A stretch of DNA of 64,000 bases from Zeus faber. Its lineage: Eukaryota > Chordata > Actinopteri > Zeiformes > Zeidae. The notes under the pieces are model-generated. The model was not told the origin of the DNA and made no database searches. It saw only the letters and a program-made list of their open reading frames with translations. Location: the NCBI GenBank assembly GCA_960531495.1, contig OY482849.1:2594979-2658978 (forward strand), in the 5' to 3' direction. A program made the position numbers and the translations under genes. Positions 1 to 11,332 of this stretch are shown piece by piece. How positions within the stretch are numbered: position 1 is the first letter of the stretch; each line of letters opens with the position of its first letter.

Positions 1-757
1 ACATTAGAAGCAGATCCACTAAATCCTGTAAGTGAGGTGGGGCCTCCCTTTTATCGGGCTTGTTGTTCCAGCACATCCCACAGATGCTCGGATCTGACTC
101 TAACCCTGTCCATTCACATGATGTAGAGGAAAACGTGATTCATCAGACCAGGCCACCTTCTTCCATTTCTCCATGGTCCATTTCTGACACTCACGTGCCC
201 ATTGTAGGCATTTTCAGCAGTGGACAGGGGTCAGTATGGGCACTCTGTCTGGTCTGCGGCTACACAGCACCATACACAGCAACCTGTGATGCACTGTGTG
301 TTATGACACCTTTCTATCATAGCCAGTATTAACCTTTTCAGCAATTTGTGCTACAGTAGCCCTTCTGTGGGATCGGACCGATGGGCTAGATTTCGCTCCC
401 CGCGCGCGTCAATGAGCCCATGGGCGCCCATGACCCCGTTACCGGTTCACTGGTTGCCCGTCCTTGGACCACTTTTGGTAGTGCTTACCACTGCATACTG
501 GGAACACCCCACAAGACCTGCCATTTTGGAGATGCTCTGACCCAGTCGCCTAGCCATCACAATTTGGCTCTTGTCAAAGTTGCTCGGATTCTTACGCTTG
601 ACTATTTTTCCTGATTCCAACACATCGACTTCAAGGACTGACTGTTCACTTGTTGCCTTATATAACCCACCACTTGACAAGTGCTATTGTAATGAGATGA
701 GCAATGTTCTTCTTCACTTCACCTATCAGTGGTTTTAATGTTGTAGCTGATTGGTGT
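1..757 (-). mobile_element. Tc1-like DNA transposon, internally deleted copy cut by window edge
   Basis: The terminal inverted repeat lies near 738-757 and reads, on the minus strand, as the ATCAGCTACAACATTAAAACC type end. The minus strand then carries a degraded promoter region and transposase start, and near 88-118 jumps from the catalytic-core start directly to the C-terminal end (the part around GAGCATCTGTGGGATGTGC). The other terminus lies before base 1. Copies at 6012, 37347 and 43039 belong to the same family and share the jump. Family assignment rests on my memory of the fish consensus. Confidence 0.85.
447..680 (-). pseudogene. Tc1-like transposase, N-terminal DNA-binding part
   Basis: A 77-codon open frame carries the first helix-turn-helix region of the family's transposase: residues around [20 protein letters not shown] are the paired-like recognition domain that binds the terminal repeats. 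The rest of the transposase follows in broken frames toward base 1. The first catalytic Asp region is degraded and the central catalytic core is lost with the internal deletion, so no active DDE enzyme can be made from this copy. The neighbourhood is only the element's own termini, and no host promoter is evident. Confidence 0.75.
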
Positions 758-1614
758 ATGTCCTCACTGTATACAGGGTGAGTATACTGACAATGGTGCT
801 GGTTTGTAGTACACTGCCAACTTAAAGCTAGTCATGGAAGGATGCACAAGATGAAAGTGGGGGAGATGGTGAAAGGTAGAAAGGGACTGACAGAACTGAC
901 CGGTACCGAATGGAGACAGAGATGGACAGAGTGAATACTGGAGAGTCACAGAGGGAGAGAGGAAACCGGGAGAGACTAATTTTTTACATTTTTAAACGAG
1001 AGAAATCCGCCTACACAGAACGGAAAAGAGTTGGCATCCAGGCGCCCAAGGAGAGTCCTCTCAACTCTCACATTCACAGTTCATTTTGTAAAGATCATTT
1101 GATTGTTTTTGCCTCCCTTTACCTCTCTCGGGAATTTTCAAGAGTTAAAGTGTCTCCTTTCATGGCAAAAATTAGGTACAGAACTAGATCTCTAATACAG
1201 CAAACACTTATTTTTAGATCTTGGGAGGTTTAATTCTGTCCTTTTTTGAAAGTACAAATCACTCACCCAGTTCCTTTTATGTGGCACGTTAGAAGCATGG
1301 CACAATAAATATGAGATGATGCAATGTGAATTAAAGAAACATTACGATAGGCAGGAGTAAATATTTAATCTGCTTTGGTGCTGAACCAAGTCCAATTTTA
1401 ATTGTTTATGAAAGATATTTAGGCATGTCAAAAAGTAAAGCAGCTTGAACCAACCACCCGGCATGTTCCTTTTCCGTTCTGTATTGTAGTTAGTTTCATA
1501 ATTTAATTTCTATTTTAGTGACAGAATGCATCAGAAAGCAAGCACAATTATATTAAACCCAAGGAAGCTGAATCCTGAATCCACTGAGTCATGCAAATGC
1601 ATTAAATCATGTCA
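758..1614. other. Unassigned AT-rich stretch
   Basis: About 850 bases between a Tc1 copy and an L2 LINE. It has a purine-rich part near 900-980 and an open frame of 107 codons (910-1233 plus) rich in Arg, Lys and Glu. I recognise no domain in it and see no splice or promoter signal that would make it a gene. Confidence 0.5.
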
Positions 1615-1973
1615 ACATACACATTTATTCATTTAGAAGACACTTTTGTCTAAAGCGACTTACATGACAGGCTAAAAACAATCAAAGCATACAGTACATC
1701 GACCATTGGAGCAACATGAACTCAAGTGCATGAGCTCCTGTTTCTAAATTCAACAGATACAAGTGCAAGATGCTGGAAGGAATCAGAATAAACTGTCTTA
1801 AGTGTCTTTTTTTTGTTGTAGTGAAATATGATAAGTACTCATGTTAGTACATTATGTCAAAATATCAAATGAAAAGCAAGTCAACATCAACAACTCATGT
1901 GTCGTTAGTGCATTGTCAGTACAACAACCAAAAGCTAGTCAACCTCAACAGAAACAAGAATAGTTAGTCATAG

Positions 1974-2644
1974 CTAAAATAGAATCAGGTATTTCTGTAA
2001 GAGCAGGTGTTTCTTGAAGGTTGTGAGTGTCTCTTCAGAGCGTAGCGAGCTGGGTGGCTCGTTCCACCACTGGGGCACCATGCATGAGAAGAGTCTGGAT
2101 TGAGAACTCATTCCACACAGTGGAAGCACCACAAGCCGCAGCTCATTTGCAGACCTCAGAGAGCGGGTTGGGGAATGTGGCCTGATACGCGATGCAGTGT
2201 GTGTGGGTGCAGATCCATTAACTGCCTTGTAGGCCAGCATCAAGGATTTGAACTCGATGCGGGTATCTGCACGGAGCCATTGGAGTGAGATGAAGAGAGG
2301 CGTGACGTGTACACTTTGGCTGGTTGAAAAACAGAGGCATGATGCATTCTTAATAATCTGGAGAGGTTTAATAGTGTGCACTGATAGACAGCCAATAGAG
2401 CATTGCAGTAGTCTAGTTATGAGATGACAAGTGCCCGGACAAGGAGCTGAGTCGAGTGCTCCGACAGGTATCGTCTGATCTTCCTGATGTTGTAGAGAGG
2501 GAAGCTGCAGTATTGGGAGGAAATTTGATCAGACAAAATTAGCTGGTTGCCAATCACTACCCCAAGATTTCTTGCAGACTTGGATGGTATTAATGATGAT
2601 GAGCTGAGCTGGACATTTATGTGGTGTTGAATGGTTGGACTCAC
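1974..2644 (-). pseudogene. L2 LINE reverse transcriptase, C-terminal part
   Basis: Two frames (2417-2644 and 1974-2381) carry the region after the RT catalytic core. The first has ARNLGVVIGNQL and YNIRKIRRYLSEHSTQLL, both highly typical of fish L2/CR1-like ORF2 proteins. The second has IKPLQIIKNASC, HVTPLFISLQW, RSLRSANELRLVV and VPQWWNEPPSSLRS. Known full-length proteins have these blocks in one frame, so this copy has at least one frameshift between them. No host role is implied. The rest of the RT continues beyond the hAT insertion at 2708-4805. Confidence 0.8.
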
Positions 2645-2707
2645 CGGGATGATGAAGAGTTCTGTCTTGGAGAGATTCAGTTAGAGTTGGCGTTCCTTCA
2701 TCTAGAC

Positions 2708-4805
2708 CAGGGGTGGGCAAACTTTTTGGCTCAGGGGCCACATTGAATTTTAAAATTTGACAGATGGGCCTGGTCAGCACAAGATGCATACATATCGAAC
2801 ATAAACAGAAAAAAAGGATTACAGTGTTAATACACTTACCTTTTAGTGGGAACAGTGTTGTTGATCACCCATTTTTGCCAGTGCATTGAAGTCTGGTGTT
2901 AGTTTTGTTGTGGCAATTGTCAGAACAGATCTGAGGTGTTCATCACTCAACTGGGATCTGTGGGATGCTTTGTTGGTGTTCATCACACTAAAAGTCTGTT
3001 CACACACATACGAAGAGCCAAACAACACCAGCATTCTCTGTGCCATCTTCTGGATGTTTGGCTGCGCTTAATGAATCATAAAACTCATCCAGTTAAAGAG
3101 AGTTGAACTTCTCCTTTAAGACGGTGTCACATTGGAGATCAATCAGTTCCAACTGCAACTCCCGTGGCGCCGTTTCAGGGTCTTTTGAGAAGGGACATGA
3201 CACCAGATGAAGTGACTTGTCAATTTTTCCAAAATCAGAGAACCGACGGCAGAATTCTTCATGCAGGTCATCCAGTGATTTCCTGTATTTTTTCCACATG
3301 TTTCAACGTAGCCAGTGTGGGGGAATAAGCGAATGACTTGTTTGGCATTTGCTTTGAGAATAAAGCTAGCTTGGTTTTGAAGGCTCTGACGTTTGTATGC
3401 ATTTCATGCACAAACTGGTCTTTCCCTTGTAGCTTCACGTTCAGCTCATTCATGTGTGTCAGTATGTTCACAGCAAAAGCGTTCTCAAGTAGCTCCAAAA
3501 ATGAGATAATCTCCTGTTTGAGCTCCCACACTCGTTGACATACTTTCCCCAAACGTAACCAGCAGACATTAGAATGGTAAAGCAAGTCCCTGTGATCAGC
3601 GTCAGTTTCTTCAAAAAAACTTAATAAACTGACAATGGGGAAGTCCCCTCGCTCGAATAAAGTTAACAAGTTTTACAATTGACTTCACCACGTGTTCAAG
3701 CTGCTATACGGATTTACACAGTGCTTCCTGGTGAATTATGCAGTCTAGGAAAATTACCTCCTGCTCAGGGTTTTCCTCTTTCACCCTCTCCTGGATTCTT
3801 TTGAGCAGTACGACGTTTTTTCCCGTCAGATTTGGCGATCCATCTGTGGTAAGGAAGGCGAGCGTCCTCCAAGGTAGCTTGTGCCTCTTGATGACCGCCG
3901 ACACACTGTCATACAAGTCCTCTCCCTGTGTTTTCCCTTTTAGGGATTCCATGGGCAAAAACTGTTTTCTCAAAATTGTCATTAATCCCTCTGATAAAAA
4001 TTAAAAGCTGAGCTGTGTCCTTTATGTCATTACTTTCGTCCAGTGCCAAAGAGTATAATGTAAATGACTCCGCTTTTTTGTTTAGCTTGCTAGCTAGGTC
4101 ATCGTCAATTAATTGAACATGGCGAGTCACTGTCCTGCGTGATAAGCTAATTTTTTCAAATTTATTCTTGCTCTCAGGACACAAGATACCTGCTGTCTCT
4201 ACCAAGCACTCTTGGAGAAACTCCCCTTCGGAGAAAGGCTTGCTGGCTTTTGCTAATTTAAATGCCAGCAAATAACTTGCCTTCGTGCTTGATTCTTGGA
4301 TGGCAGTTTGTTGGATAAATGTGTTTTGCTGAGCCTGCAAGCCAGCTGCCAACCTCTGAGCGGTAGCCGTCCGTTATGCGTTGATTGGTTGTTAGCGTAA
4401 TTAGCATGCTTGGTAGAAAAGTGAGGGCTGATGTATTCCTTTAAAACCGCAATCGTTTCTTGGCAAATAAGACATACAGCCTTTGACCAGACCTAGGTAA
4501 AAAAGTATTTAGTTGTCTATTCCTTATTAAACACTCGGCACTCACTGTCAACTTTTCTTTTCTTTGGCCCACTCATTGTTGCAGATGGGTTCAGAGTAGT
4601 AGCAGAGTATTAACAGAGAGTAGCTCGGGCTCCGCAAAATCAAGTCACTGCGCCTAATGCGCCACTTGGTGAAACGCCAGGCATTACAGGTCAAGGTCAA
4701 ATTAATGCAGTTATAATTATGAATTCTGTACCAATCTTTGGCGGGCCGGATTAAAAATACCAACGGGCCGGATGTGGCCCGCGGGCCGTAGTTTGCCCAC
4801 CCCTG
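2708..4805 (-). mobile_element. hAT (Charlie-like) DNA transposon with perfect 8-bp target duplication
   Basis: The element is 2098 bases long. Its ends read CAGGGGTGGGCAAAC on the left and the inverse GTTTGCCCACCCCTG on the right. It is flanked by ATCTAGAC at 2700-2707 and again at 4806-4813, an exact 8-bp duplication as hAT transposases make. It sits in the minus-strand L2 LINE, whose coding sequence resumes on both sides. Transposase remnants run on the minus strand. Confidence 0.95.
2843..4352 (-). pseudogene. hAT transposase remnant (GTF2IRD2/ZBED/SCAND3-like)
   Basis: Five minus-strand frames line up in the order of a hAT transposase. 4352-3909 has SLSRRTVTRHVQ and LALDESNDIKDTAQL, where the Asp is a likely catalytic residue of the RNase H-like fold. 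3982-3704 has the AFLTTDGSPNLTGKN block. 3669-3268 and 3299-3093 cover the insertion domain. 3046-2843 has VCEQTFSVMNTNK and HLRSVLTIATT, the C-terminal hAT dimerisation region. At least three frame breaks separate them. The family enzyme cuts and pastes DNA in the nucleus, and this copy is dead. Domesticated relatives such as GTF2IRD2 exist, but nothing here suggests domestication. Confidence 0.85.
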
Positions 4806-5292
4806 ATCTAGACAGCGATGTCTGCGAGGCATGCCGAGATTCTCACTGAGACAGTGATATCCCCTAGAGGAAAGGAGAGGTAGAGATGGGTGTCATTAGC
4901 TTAGAAGTGGTAGGAGAAACCATGCCGAGGTGTACAGTAAAAAGAGAAGAAGGCCAAACACAGATCCCTGTGGGACACCGGTCTTTACCTGGTGTGACTT
5001 GGACACCTCTCTCTTCCACGACACCCTGTAGGATGTACCCGAGACTAAGACCCATACCATCTGTCCCTAGTCGCTCTAATACCAAGATCAGAAAGACTGG
5101 ACAAGCGAATATGATGGTAAACAGTGTCAAAAGCTGCGGGTAAATCAAGCAGACTCAGAACAGATACATTATGGGCATCTCATGAGTGCCTGCAGAGTGT
5201 CCACAACTGTCAACAGGGCAGTCTCAGTGGAGTGACCGCTTTTGAAGCTGGACTGTTAGGATCCAACAGGTGATTCTGTGTGAGAAAGATGG

Positions 5293-5457
5293 TCGCTGGT
5301 TCAATCCCATGCTCCTCCTTCTAGCATGCTGTAGTGTCCTTGAGCAAGACACTTAACCCTTAATTGCTCTAGATGGCTGCGTCTATCAAAGTATGAATAA
5401 TTACAAGTTGCTTTGGACAAAAGCGTCTGTTAAATGATGATCTAATGTAAAACATAC
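5293..5457 (+). mobile_element. V-type tRNA-derived SINE, 5'-truncated
   Basis: It starts inside the B box (GGTTCAATCCC), then has the V-SINE core (GTCCTTGAGCAAGACACTTA) and the L2-like tail (CAAGTTGCTTTGGACAAAAG). The tRNA-like A box is absent. It is inserted in the L2 LINE, whose sequence resumes near 5480. Confidence 0.8.
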
Positions 5458-6011
5458 AGCACATTCAAGTGTTTGGGATAGAATTGGTAGAAGAGAGACA
5501 GGTCTGTAATTCTCTACTTGGGATGGGATTAGTGAGCCTGCTTAAATGTGTCTGGAAATGTTCCTGTCATCAGTGATGCGTTAATGATGTGTGTGAGTGA
5601 GGGTAAGAGGGTAGGAGAGAGAGCCTGTTGAACGTGAGAGGGGATAGGGTCAAGGGGACAGCTAATAGGGTGGCTGGAGAGGAGGAGGTGAGATACAGTA
5701 TGTCAGAATCAGATAGGGGGGAGAAAGAGTGAAGAGACTGAGGTGCTGGAGGGTTGGGTATGGGAAAGGAGGGGTGGAGAGAATTGGCTGCTGATTGATC
5801 GTGACCTTCTCTTCAAAGAAGGTGGCAAAGTCATCAGCAGTCAGGGTAGATGGAGTTGGAGGCGTGGAGGGTTGAGGAGAGTTTTTAAAGTGGAGAACAG
5901 TTTAAGTGAATCAGTAGTGTTGTTAATCTTCTCCTGATAGTAAGTGGTTTTAGCGTTAATAATACTAGATGAGAAAGAGGATTGAGGTCAAGGTCAAGGT
6001 CAAGGACAAGG

Positions 6012-6297
6012 TCTGATGCCACAGAAGAGCTACTGTAGCACAAATTGCCAGAACACACAGTATCACAGCTTGCTGCGTATGGGGCTGTGTAGCTGCAGAC
6101 CAGTCAGAGTGCCCTTGCTGACTCCGCCGAAAACGGGCACGTGAGCGTCAGAACTGGACGATGGAGCAATTGAAGAAGGTGGCCTGGTCGGATGAATGAC
6201 ATTTTCTTCCACATCATGTGGATGGCCGGGGTTAGGGTCCCGACACAATATTCGTCGTTATTAGTGGTGGTTTTTATGTTGGCTGATCGGTGTATAC
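6012..6297 (+). mobile_element. Tc1-like fragment (same family as 1-757)
   Basis: It begins at the transposase region GAGCTACTGTAGCACAAATT and ends with the terminal repeat GGCTGATCGGTGTATA. It contains the shared deletion scar (GGATGGCCGGGGTTAGGG near 6221-6238) and then a further deletion straight to the 3' end. The 5' half of the element is missing. Confidence 0.8.
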
Positions 6298-6930
6298 TAC
6301 CCCTGATTGGTAACAGCTGGTACCGCCTACTCAATTGACACCCCAACTGGCTGGGATTGCCCTGGTTAACGACTATGAAACTCATCATGTCAATGTATGA
6401 ACAATCACAAAACCTTGTGAAAACAGTTCCGGTAAAACAACAAGATTTTATCTAACCTTAAGCAAACTTACAACAAGATACTGATAAGCAATAAAGAAGT
6501 TACAAACTCCTACAGATTATAGTGTTGCCTAGTGCAGTCCTGGCACTGGCTGACTTAAATTCAGGCTGGGGTTGCCCTAGTCAACGACTGTAGCCCCTTT
6601 CTCACTTGCATTGAAAGTCGGAAATCTACTGCCACGTTCTGTATTGGAGTCGTATGGGGAAGAGATCCGTTCTCGATGTTCTGTAAAAGTCGTTCTGTAA
6701 ATTTCCCCACTCTGAAAGTAGTTTAATTTCCGACAAATTCCCGGTATGGCTGTGAATGGAGCTGTGTGGGAATGGAAGCAGTAACATTGACGTGAAGTAG
6801 GGGTGGAGCTAAATAAGGCACAAAAGTGTGTTTTAATGAATATTTTGTACAAATATTCTAAAAAAATATTTGTTTTCGGGTAGAATAAAAAACATTTGGA
6901 TATATGGCGAGTCTGAACCGTGGCGCTCGG
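6298..6930. other. Unassigned stretch
   Basis: Between a Tc1 fragment and the RTE LINE. I see no coding frame I recognise. Part of it (6590-6800) begins CCCCTTTCTCAC, a start resembling that of the small MITE-like unit at 62033, but I cannot find a matching opposite end. Confidence 0.4.
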
Positions 6931-9184
6931 CTACAGATGAGAAGCTGAAACACTGCCCAATGAAAATCTCAACATCTTCAACTCTGCCACCTCCAGTTCA
7001 GCAACCTGCCTTTTTGTCAGTGCCACCGCCTCTAAACCGTACAACATACAGTAGCTGGTTTCACTACCGTCCTGTAGAGCTTCCCCTTCACTCTTGCTGA
7101 AACCCTTCTGTCACAGATCACTCCGGACACTCTTCTCCAACCACTCTACCCTGCCTATACTCTCTTCTTCACCTCTCTCCCGCATTCTCTGCTGCTTTGG
7201 ATGGTCGACCCCAAGTACTTGAACTCATCCGCCTTCTCCACCTCCACTAGTGCATTCTCAGCTTTTCGCCGCCCTCCCACCCATTCAGGCACATGTATTC
7301 TCTCTTACTCCTGCTGACTTTCATTCCTCTTCTCTCTAATGCATGCCTCCACTTGTCCAGGCTCTCCTCAACCTGCTCCCTACTCTCGCTACAGATCACA
7401 ATGTCATCCGTGAACATCATAGTCCACGGAGACTCCTGCCTGATTTCATCCGTTAACCTGTCTTCGAACCCACCTCCACTTTCAATGCCTGCGTCACGCC
7501 TACTGAACACCTTACTGCTGTCTGACATATGCTGTACTTTATTCCCCTGTAGTTACTACAGCTCTGTACATTTCCGTTATTCTTGAAGATAGCCCACAGT
7601 ACACTTCTTCTCCACTCGTCTGGCATCCTCTTCCTTTCCAGGATGGTGTTAAACAGTCTCATTAGGAACGCCACTGCCATCTCACCTAAACATTTCCATG
7701 CTTTTCCAGGTATGTCATCAAGGCCGACTGCCTTTCTTCATCTTCTTTCATGCTGTTCTCACCTCATCCTTGCTAATTTGCTGCACTTCTTGATCCACTA
7801 TCCCCACATCATCCACTCGTCTCTCCCTCTCATTTTCTTCATTCATCAAAGTACTCCTTCCACCTTCTCAACACACTTTCCTCACTAGTCAGCACATTCC
7901 CATCATTATCCTTCATCACCCTAACCTGCTGTGCATCCTTCCCAGCTTGGTCCCTTTGTCCTGCCAATCAGTACAAGTCATTTTCTCCTTCCTTACTCCC
8001 ACACAACTCATCGTATGCCTTTTCCTTTGCCTTTGCCACTTCTCTCTTCGCCTTGCGCCGCATCAGCTTGTACTCCTGTCTACTTCCTTTATCTCTCTGA
8101 CCATCCCATTTCTTCTTCGCCAACCTCTTCTGCTCTATGCCCTCCTGTACTTTCTCATTCCACCACCAAGAGTCCTTGTCTTCTTTCCTCCTTGTCTTCC
8201 CCGCATGATACATCGAGTACCTTCTTGGCCGTCTCCCTCACCACTTTTGCAGTTGTTTCCCAGTCATCTGGTAACCGTTCATTCCCACCTATTGCCTGCC
8301 TTACCTCTTCCCTAAATTGCATGCAACACTCCTCTTTTTTCAACTTACAACATTTTATCTTTGGCTCTTCTTTCACTCTCTTCCTCTTCTTGGCCTCCAC
8401 AGTCATCCGACAGACCACCATCCGATGCTACCGAGCAACACACTCCCCTACCGCCACTTTGCAGTCACTAATCTCTTTAAGATTGCACCTCCTGCATAAG
8501 CTGTAGTCCACCTTCCTCCACTCTTGTATGTCACCCTGTGTTCCTCCCTCTTCTTGAAATATGTATTCACAACAGCCAATTCCATCCTTTTTGCGAAATC
8601 CACCACCATCTGTCTTTCCACATTCCTCTCCTTGACTCCATACCTTCTCATCACCTATGTCTCTGATCCCTTTGCCAACATGCCCATTGAGATCTGCTCC
8701 AACAACCACTCTCTCTCCCTTGGGGATGCTCTCCACCACTACATCCAACTCACCAAAGAATTGAGGAGCATATGCACCTGGTCTCTTGTACACATAGTAC
8801 ATCTACCTTCCTTCTCTCCATCGTGTCAGCCAGCTCTCTCTCTTTACCCTTCATAGTGCCAACATTCAAAGTTCCTACTCTCAACTCTATTCTCCTACCC
8901 TTCTTCCTCTCCTGCTGTCTCCGGACACGCCTTCCCCCTCTTCTTCTTCTTCGGCTGACAGTAGCACAATTTCTGCTGGCACCATGTTGGCTAACTGCAC
9001 CAGTGGCGGTCGTTGTTAACCCGGGCCTCGACCAATCTGGTATGGAAATCAGATTTGTTGTCCGCATGTTTGATTTGGCATGGTTTTTTACGCCAGATGC
9101 CCTTCCTGACGCAACCCTCTCTATTCATCCGGGCTTGGGACCGGCACTGATGATACACTGGCTTGTGCATCCCAGTGGCTAGAT
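6931..9184 (-). mobile_element. RTE-type LINE, 3'-truncated and internally deleted
   Basis: The minus strand from about 9184 shows the 5' leader, an endonuclease start, C-terminal endonuclease, RT and a post-RT segment ending near 6931 (FKYLGSTIQSS, VSARVKGKLYRTVVKPA). The 3' terminus is absent. LINE insertions usually keep the 3' end, so a later deletion or recombination is likely. The 5' end abuts a retroviral fossil at 9190. Confidence 0.85.
7247..9067 (-). pseudogene. RTE LINE polyprotein remnant (endonuclease-reverse transcriptase)
   Basis: In minus-strand order, 9067-8750 holds the AP-endonuclease start (LRVGTLNVGTMKGKERELAD, VDVLCVQETR). 8802-8428 holds SIPKGERVVVGADLNGHVG, HRVTYKSGG and CRRCNLKEISDCKV. 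8421-7968 holds the basic linker (KEECCMQFREEVRQA, QKRLAKKKWDGQ). 7680-7453 holds the RT start (FNTILERKRMPDEWRRSV). 7528-7247 holds the RT catalytic box as FTDDIVICSESREQVEESL with both Asp residues. Pieces of the endonuclease middle and of RT are deleted and the frames are broken. Proteins of this kind are often misannotated as craniofacial development protein 2-like. The long plus-strand open frames at 7931-8506 are its antisense shadow. Confidence 0.88.
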
Positions 9185-9189
9185 TAATG

Positions 9190-10065
9190 ACAGCAATTAT
9201 AATGCATGCAATAATAATGACAACCAGTATATAAACGAAACCTTGAACAAAAGATAATCCCCAAGTGCCAAACATGGTTCCCAGTCTGGCAGACAGATGT
9301 GTGTTGTGTAAATCAACTAGACCAAGCTCTGTCCCGTGTGCTAGGTCTTCAACAGCAGCGTCTTCAACATCATCACGTCAAATGGAGCGTCAGGAGTTGG
9401 ATGGCTGGACTGTTGAGTTTTGTGGCAACGGCCCATGTTGTTAGTAACACATACAACACATTTTTCACAGACATTTTGAGCACAGGTCGTAAATCCTGAT
9501 GTGTCCCACCATTGGTTACCTGTTGCACCATCCCCCCTTTTGACACATGGTCCTTTCTATGTGACAACTGAGTATAATAATGGAAAAGTGATTTAGCTAA
9601 ACATGGTTTACTTTGGGACCATACCACACATTGTCCCAGCGGCGGCCGTCATGAGCTCACCGTGCCTTCTCATTTGGGGAGGCATGATCTTGGAACTTAC
9701 CGATATAAAAAAGGGTTAGTGGTGGCGTAATTTGTGGACACAGCAGGACGGCTTGTGAATCAGGGCTGCTGGCAGCAGTTTTTGCGGCGATGTCGGCGAT
9801 ATGGTTACCTTCAGAGACCGTGTCAGAGGCATTAGTGTGAGCCGCATATTTGCAAACAGCAATCGCACCAGGGAGCAAAATGGCATGCAGGAGGTTATCG
9901 ACAAACATTCCATTCAGGATGGGAGAACCATCAGATTTCAAAAACCCTCTGGGACACAATGGACCAAAATCGTGTACAACTTTTTTTTTTCATGGTAGAC
10001 AGAACACAATTGAAGCCCATAAATTTTGTACATCCATGTCTACCCCCCCTGCCACCACCACCGCC
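9190..10065 (-). mobile_element. Endogenous retrovirus fossil: pol (RNase H-integrase) and env tail fragment
   Basis: The minus strand shows an RNase H-domain segment (RGFLKSDGSPILNG, EGNHIADIAAKTAA), an integrase N-terminal-like segment near 9627-9480, and a hydrophobic segment near 9275-9180 that could be an envelope membrane anchor. The type is gamma/epsilon-like fish ERV. It is a broken, incomplete, probably old copy with several breaks. No flanking LTR pair is visible. Confidence 0.65.
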
Positions 10066-10352
10066 TCGCCACGGTGGCATACTTTTCTCATAATCATCTC
10101 ATAATCTTTCTCATACTTTTCTCATAATACATAATACATTCCATAATACACCGCATTTACTGTTTGTCACATTTGTTTGTATACAGTTAAATTTGACCTC
10201 TAAATTACTAGAAAGTGCACTGACTGTACGTATCTGTGACCTGCTCCTTCCCCATGCCCCCTTCTAAAGTCGAAAATACATTGATTTAAATGTTAAATGT
10301 TAAATGTTAAATGCTGGTGGCAGGGGGGGTAGACATGGATGTACAAAATTTA
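10020..10352. repeat. Perfect 38-bp inverted repeat with 257-base spacer
   Basis: Bases 10020-10057 and 10315-10352 are exact reverse complements (core TAGACATGGATGTACAAAAT). The left arm is at the edge of the retroviral fossil and the right arm leads directly into the plus-strand LINE endonuclease frame. The spacer is AT-rich and ends in a short (AAATGTT)4 tandem at about 10284-10312. Confidence 0.9.
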
Positions 10353-10361
10353 ACTGTTGCG

Positions 10362-11330
10362 TCCTCTGTCTGACGGAAACATGGCTGAACCCACTGGTGC
10401 CGGATGAAGCTATACGTCGAGCCGAGGCCTTCTCCATGTTCGCGGCGCCAAACGGGAGAGTCGGGGAAATCCAAAGGTGGAGGCGTCTGCCTAATGGTAA
10501 ACAACCGCTGGTGTAACACCAACAACACCAAATTCCTCTCCCACTCCTGCTCGCCGAACCTGGAACAGCTGACCATACTATGCCGTCCATTTTATCTCCC
10601 CCGGGAATTTAGCACGGTCATCATTACAGCCGTTTATGTCCCACCGCAAGCGGACACCGACGCAGCTCTGTTGGTTCTGTACGATGTGTTGTGCGGATTT
10701 CAGAACAGACATCCCGACGCGGCTGTGGTGGTGACTGGGGACTTTAACAGGGCCAACCTTAAAAAAGTTCTGCCTAATTTCCACCAACACATCACGTGTG
10801 CCACCAGGGGAGACAGAACTTTGGACCATTGCTACACACCGTACAAGAACGGATACAAGACCGTGTCGCTCCCTGCTTTCGGGAAATCAGATCATGCCAC
10901 GATCTCGCTGGTTCCTGTTTACAGGCCTCTGATCGCGCGGGATCTGGTGATGACGAGGGAAGTGAAGCGGTGGACGGACCAATCGGAGGCTACGCTTCAG
11001 GACGCTCTGACTGACGTAGACTGGGACATGTTCCAATCAAGTTCAAGTGACGTCAGCGAGTTTACGGAGGTTGTAGTAGGTTTTGTAACAACGCTAGCGG
11101 ATAATATCGTTCCCACGGTGAAAGTTCGGATATTTCCAAACCAGAAACCATGGGTTGATAAATCCATCCGCTGCGCTCTGAATGCTCGCACGGCCGCTTA
11201 CAACGACGGTCTTGTATCTGGTAATATGGACAATTACAAAGCGGCGTCGTACAATCTGCGGAGGGTGGTGAGGGACGCCAAACGTACGTACAGAGAGACT
11301 GTAGAGCTACAGATGGAGCGGGGGGACACA
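10362..11330 (+). pseudogene. LINE apurinic-like endonuclease domain
   Basis: The domain nicks target DNA to prime reverse transcription. Visible blocks are LCLTETWLNPLVPDEA (catalytic Glu, 10360-10410, in a frame shifted from the rest), KGGGVCLMVNNRWC, RPFYLPREFSTVIITAVYVP, the catalytic VTGDFNRANL, RGDRTLDHCYT and GKSDHATISL (Ser-Asp-His). After it comes the linker KPWVDKSIRCALNARTAAY. A frameshift lies near 10450-10480, between LCLTETWL and KGGGV. The long frame from 10404 runs on to 11369, reading into the SINE. Length and order match one ORF2 N-terminal half of about 320 residues. Confidence 0.88.
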
Positions 11331-11332
11331 AT

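Larger units (their letters stand above)
1615..5985 (-). mobile_element. L2-type LINE, 5'-truncated, split by a hAT element and a SINE
   Basis: The minus strand encodes, from high to low coordinates, a pre-RT region (around 5880-5480, including DPIPSHVQQALSPTLLPSL), RT core pieces (GVPQGSVFG near 4960, a decayed A-D-D box as ANDTHLYLSF near 4885), the RT thumb/connection (2644-2417) and a C-terminal domain (2381-1974). The 3' end at about 1665-1615 reads TAAGTCGCTTTAGACAAAAG, the hairpin-forming tail typical of fish L2 elements and of the SINEs in this window. The endonuclease is missing, consistent with ordinary 5' truncation. A short GGTCAA tandem repeat marks the 5' limit. Confidence 0.8.

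Noticed and set aside
910-1233. 107-codon frame rich in charged residues
   Set aside because: No recognised domain, low-complexity start, no splice or promoter support. It was left as unassigned.
7931-8506. 191-codon plus-strand open frame
   Set aside because: It is the antisense of the RTE LINE coding region. The real signal is on the minus strand.
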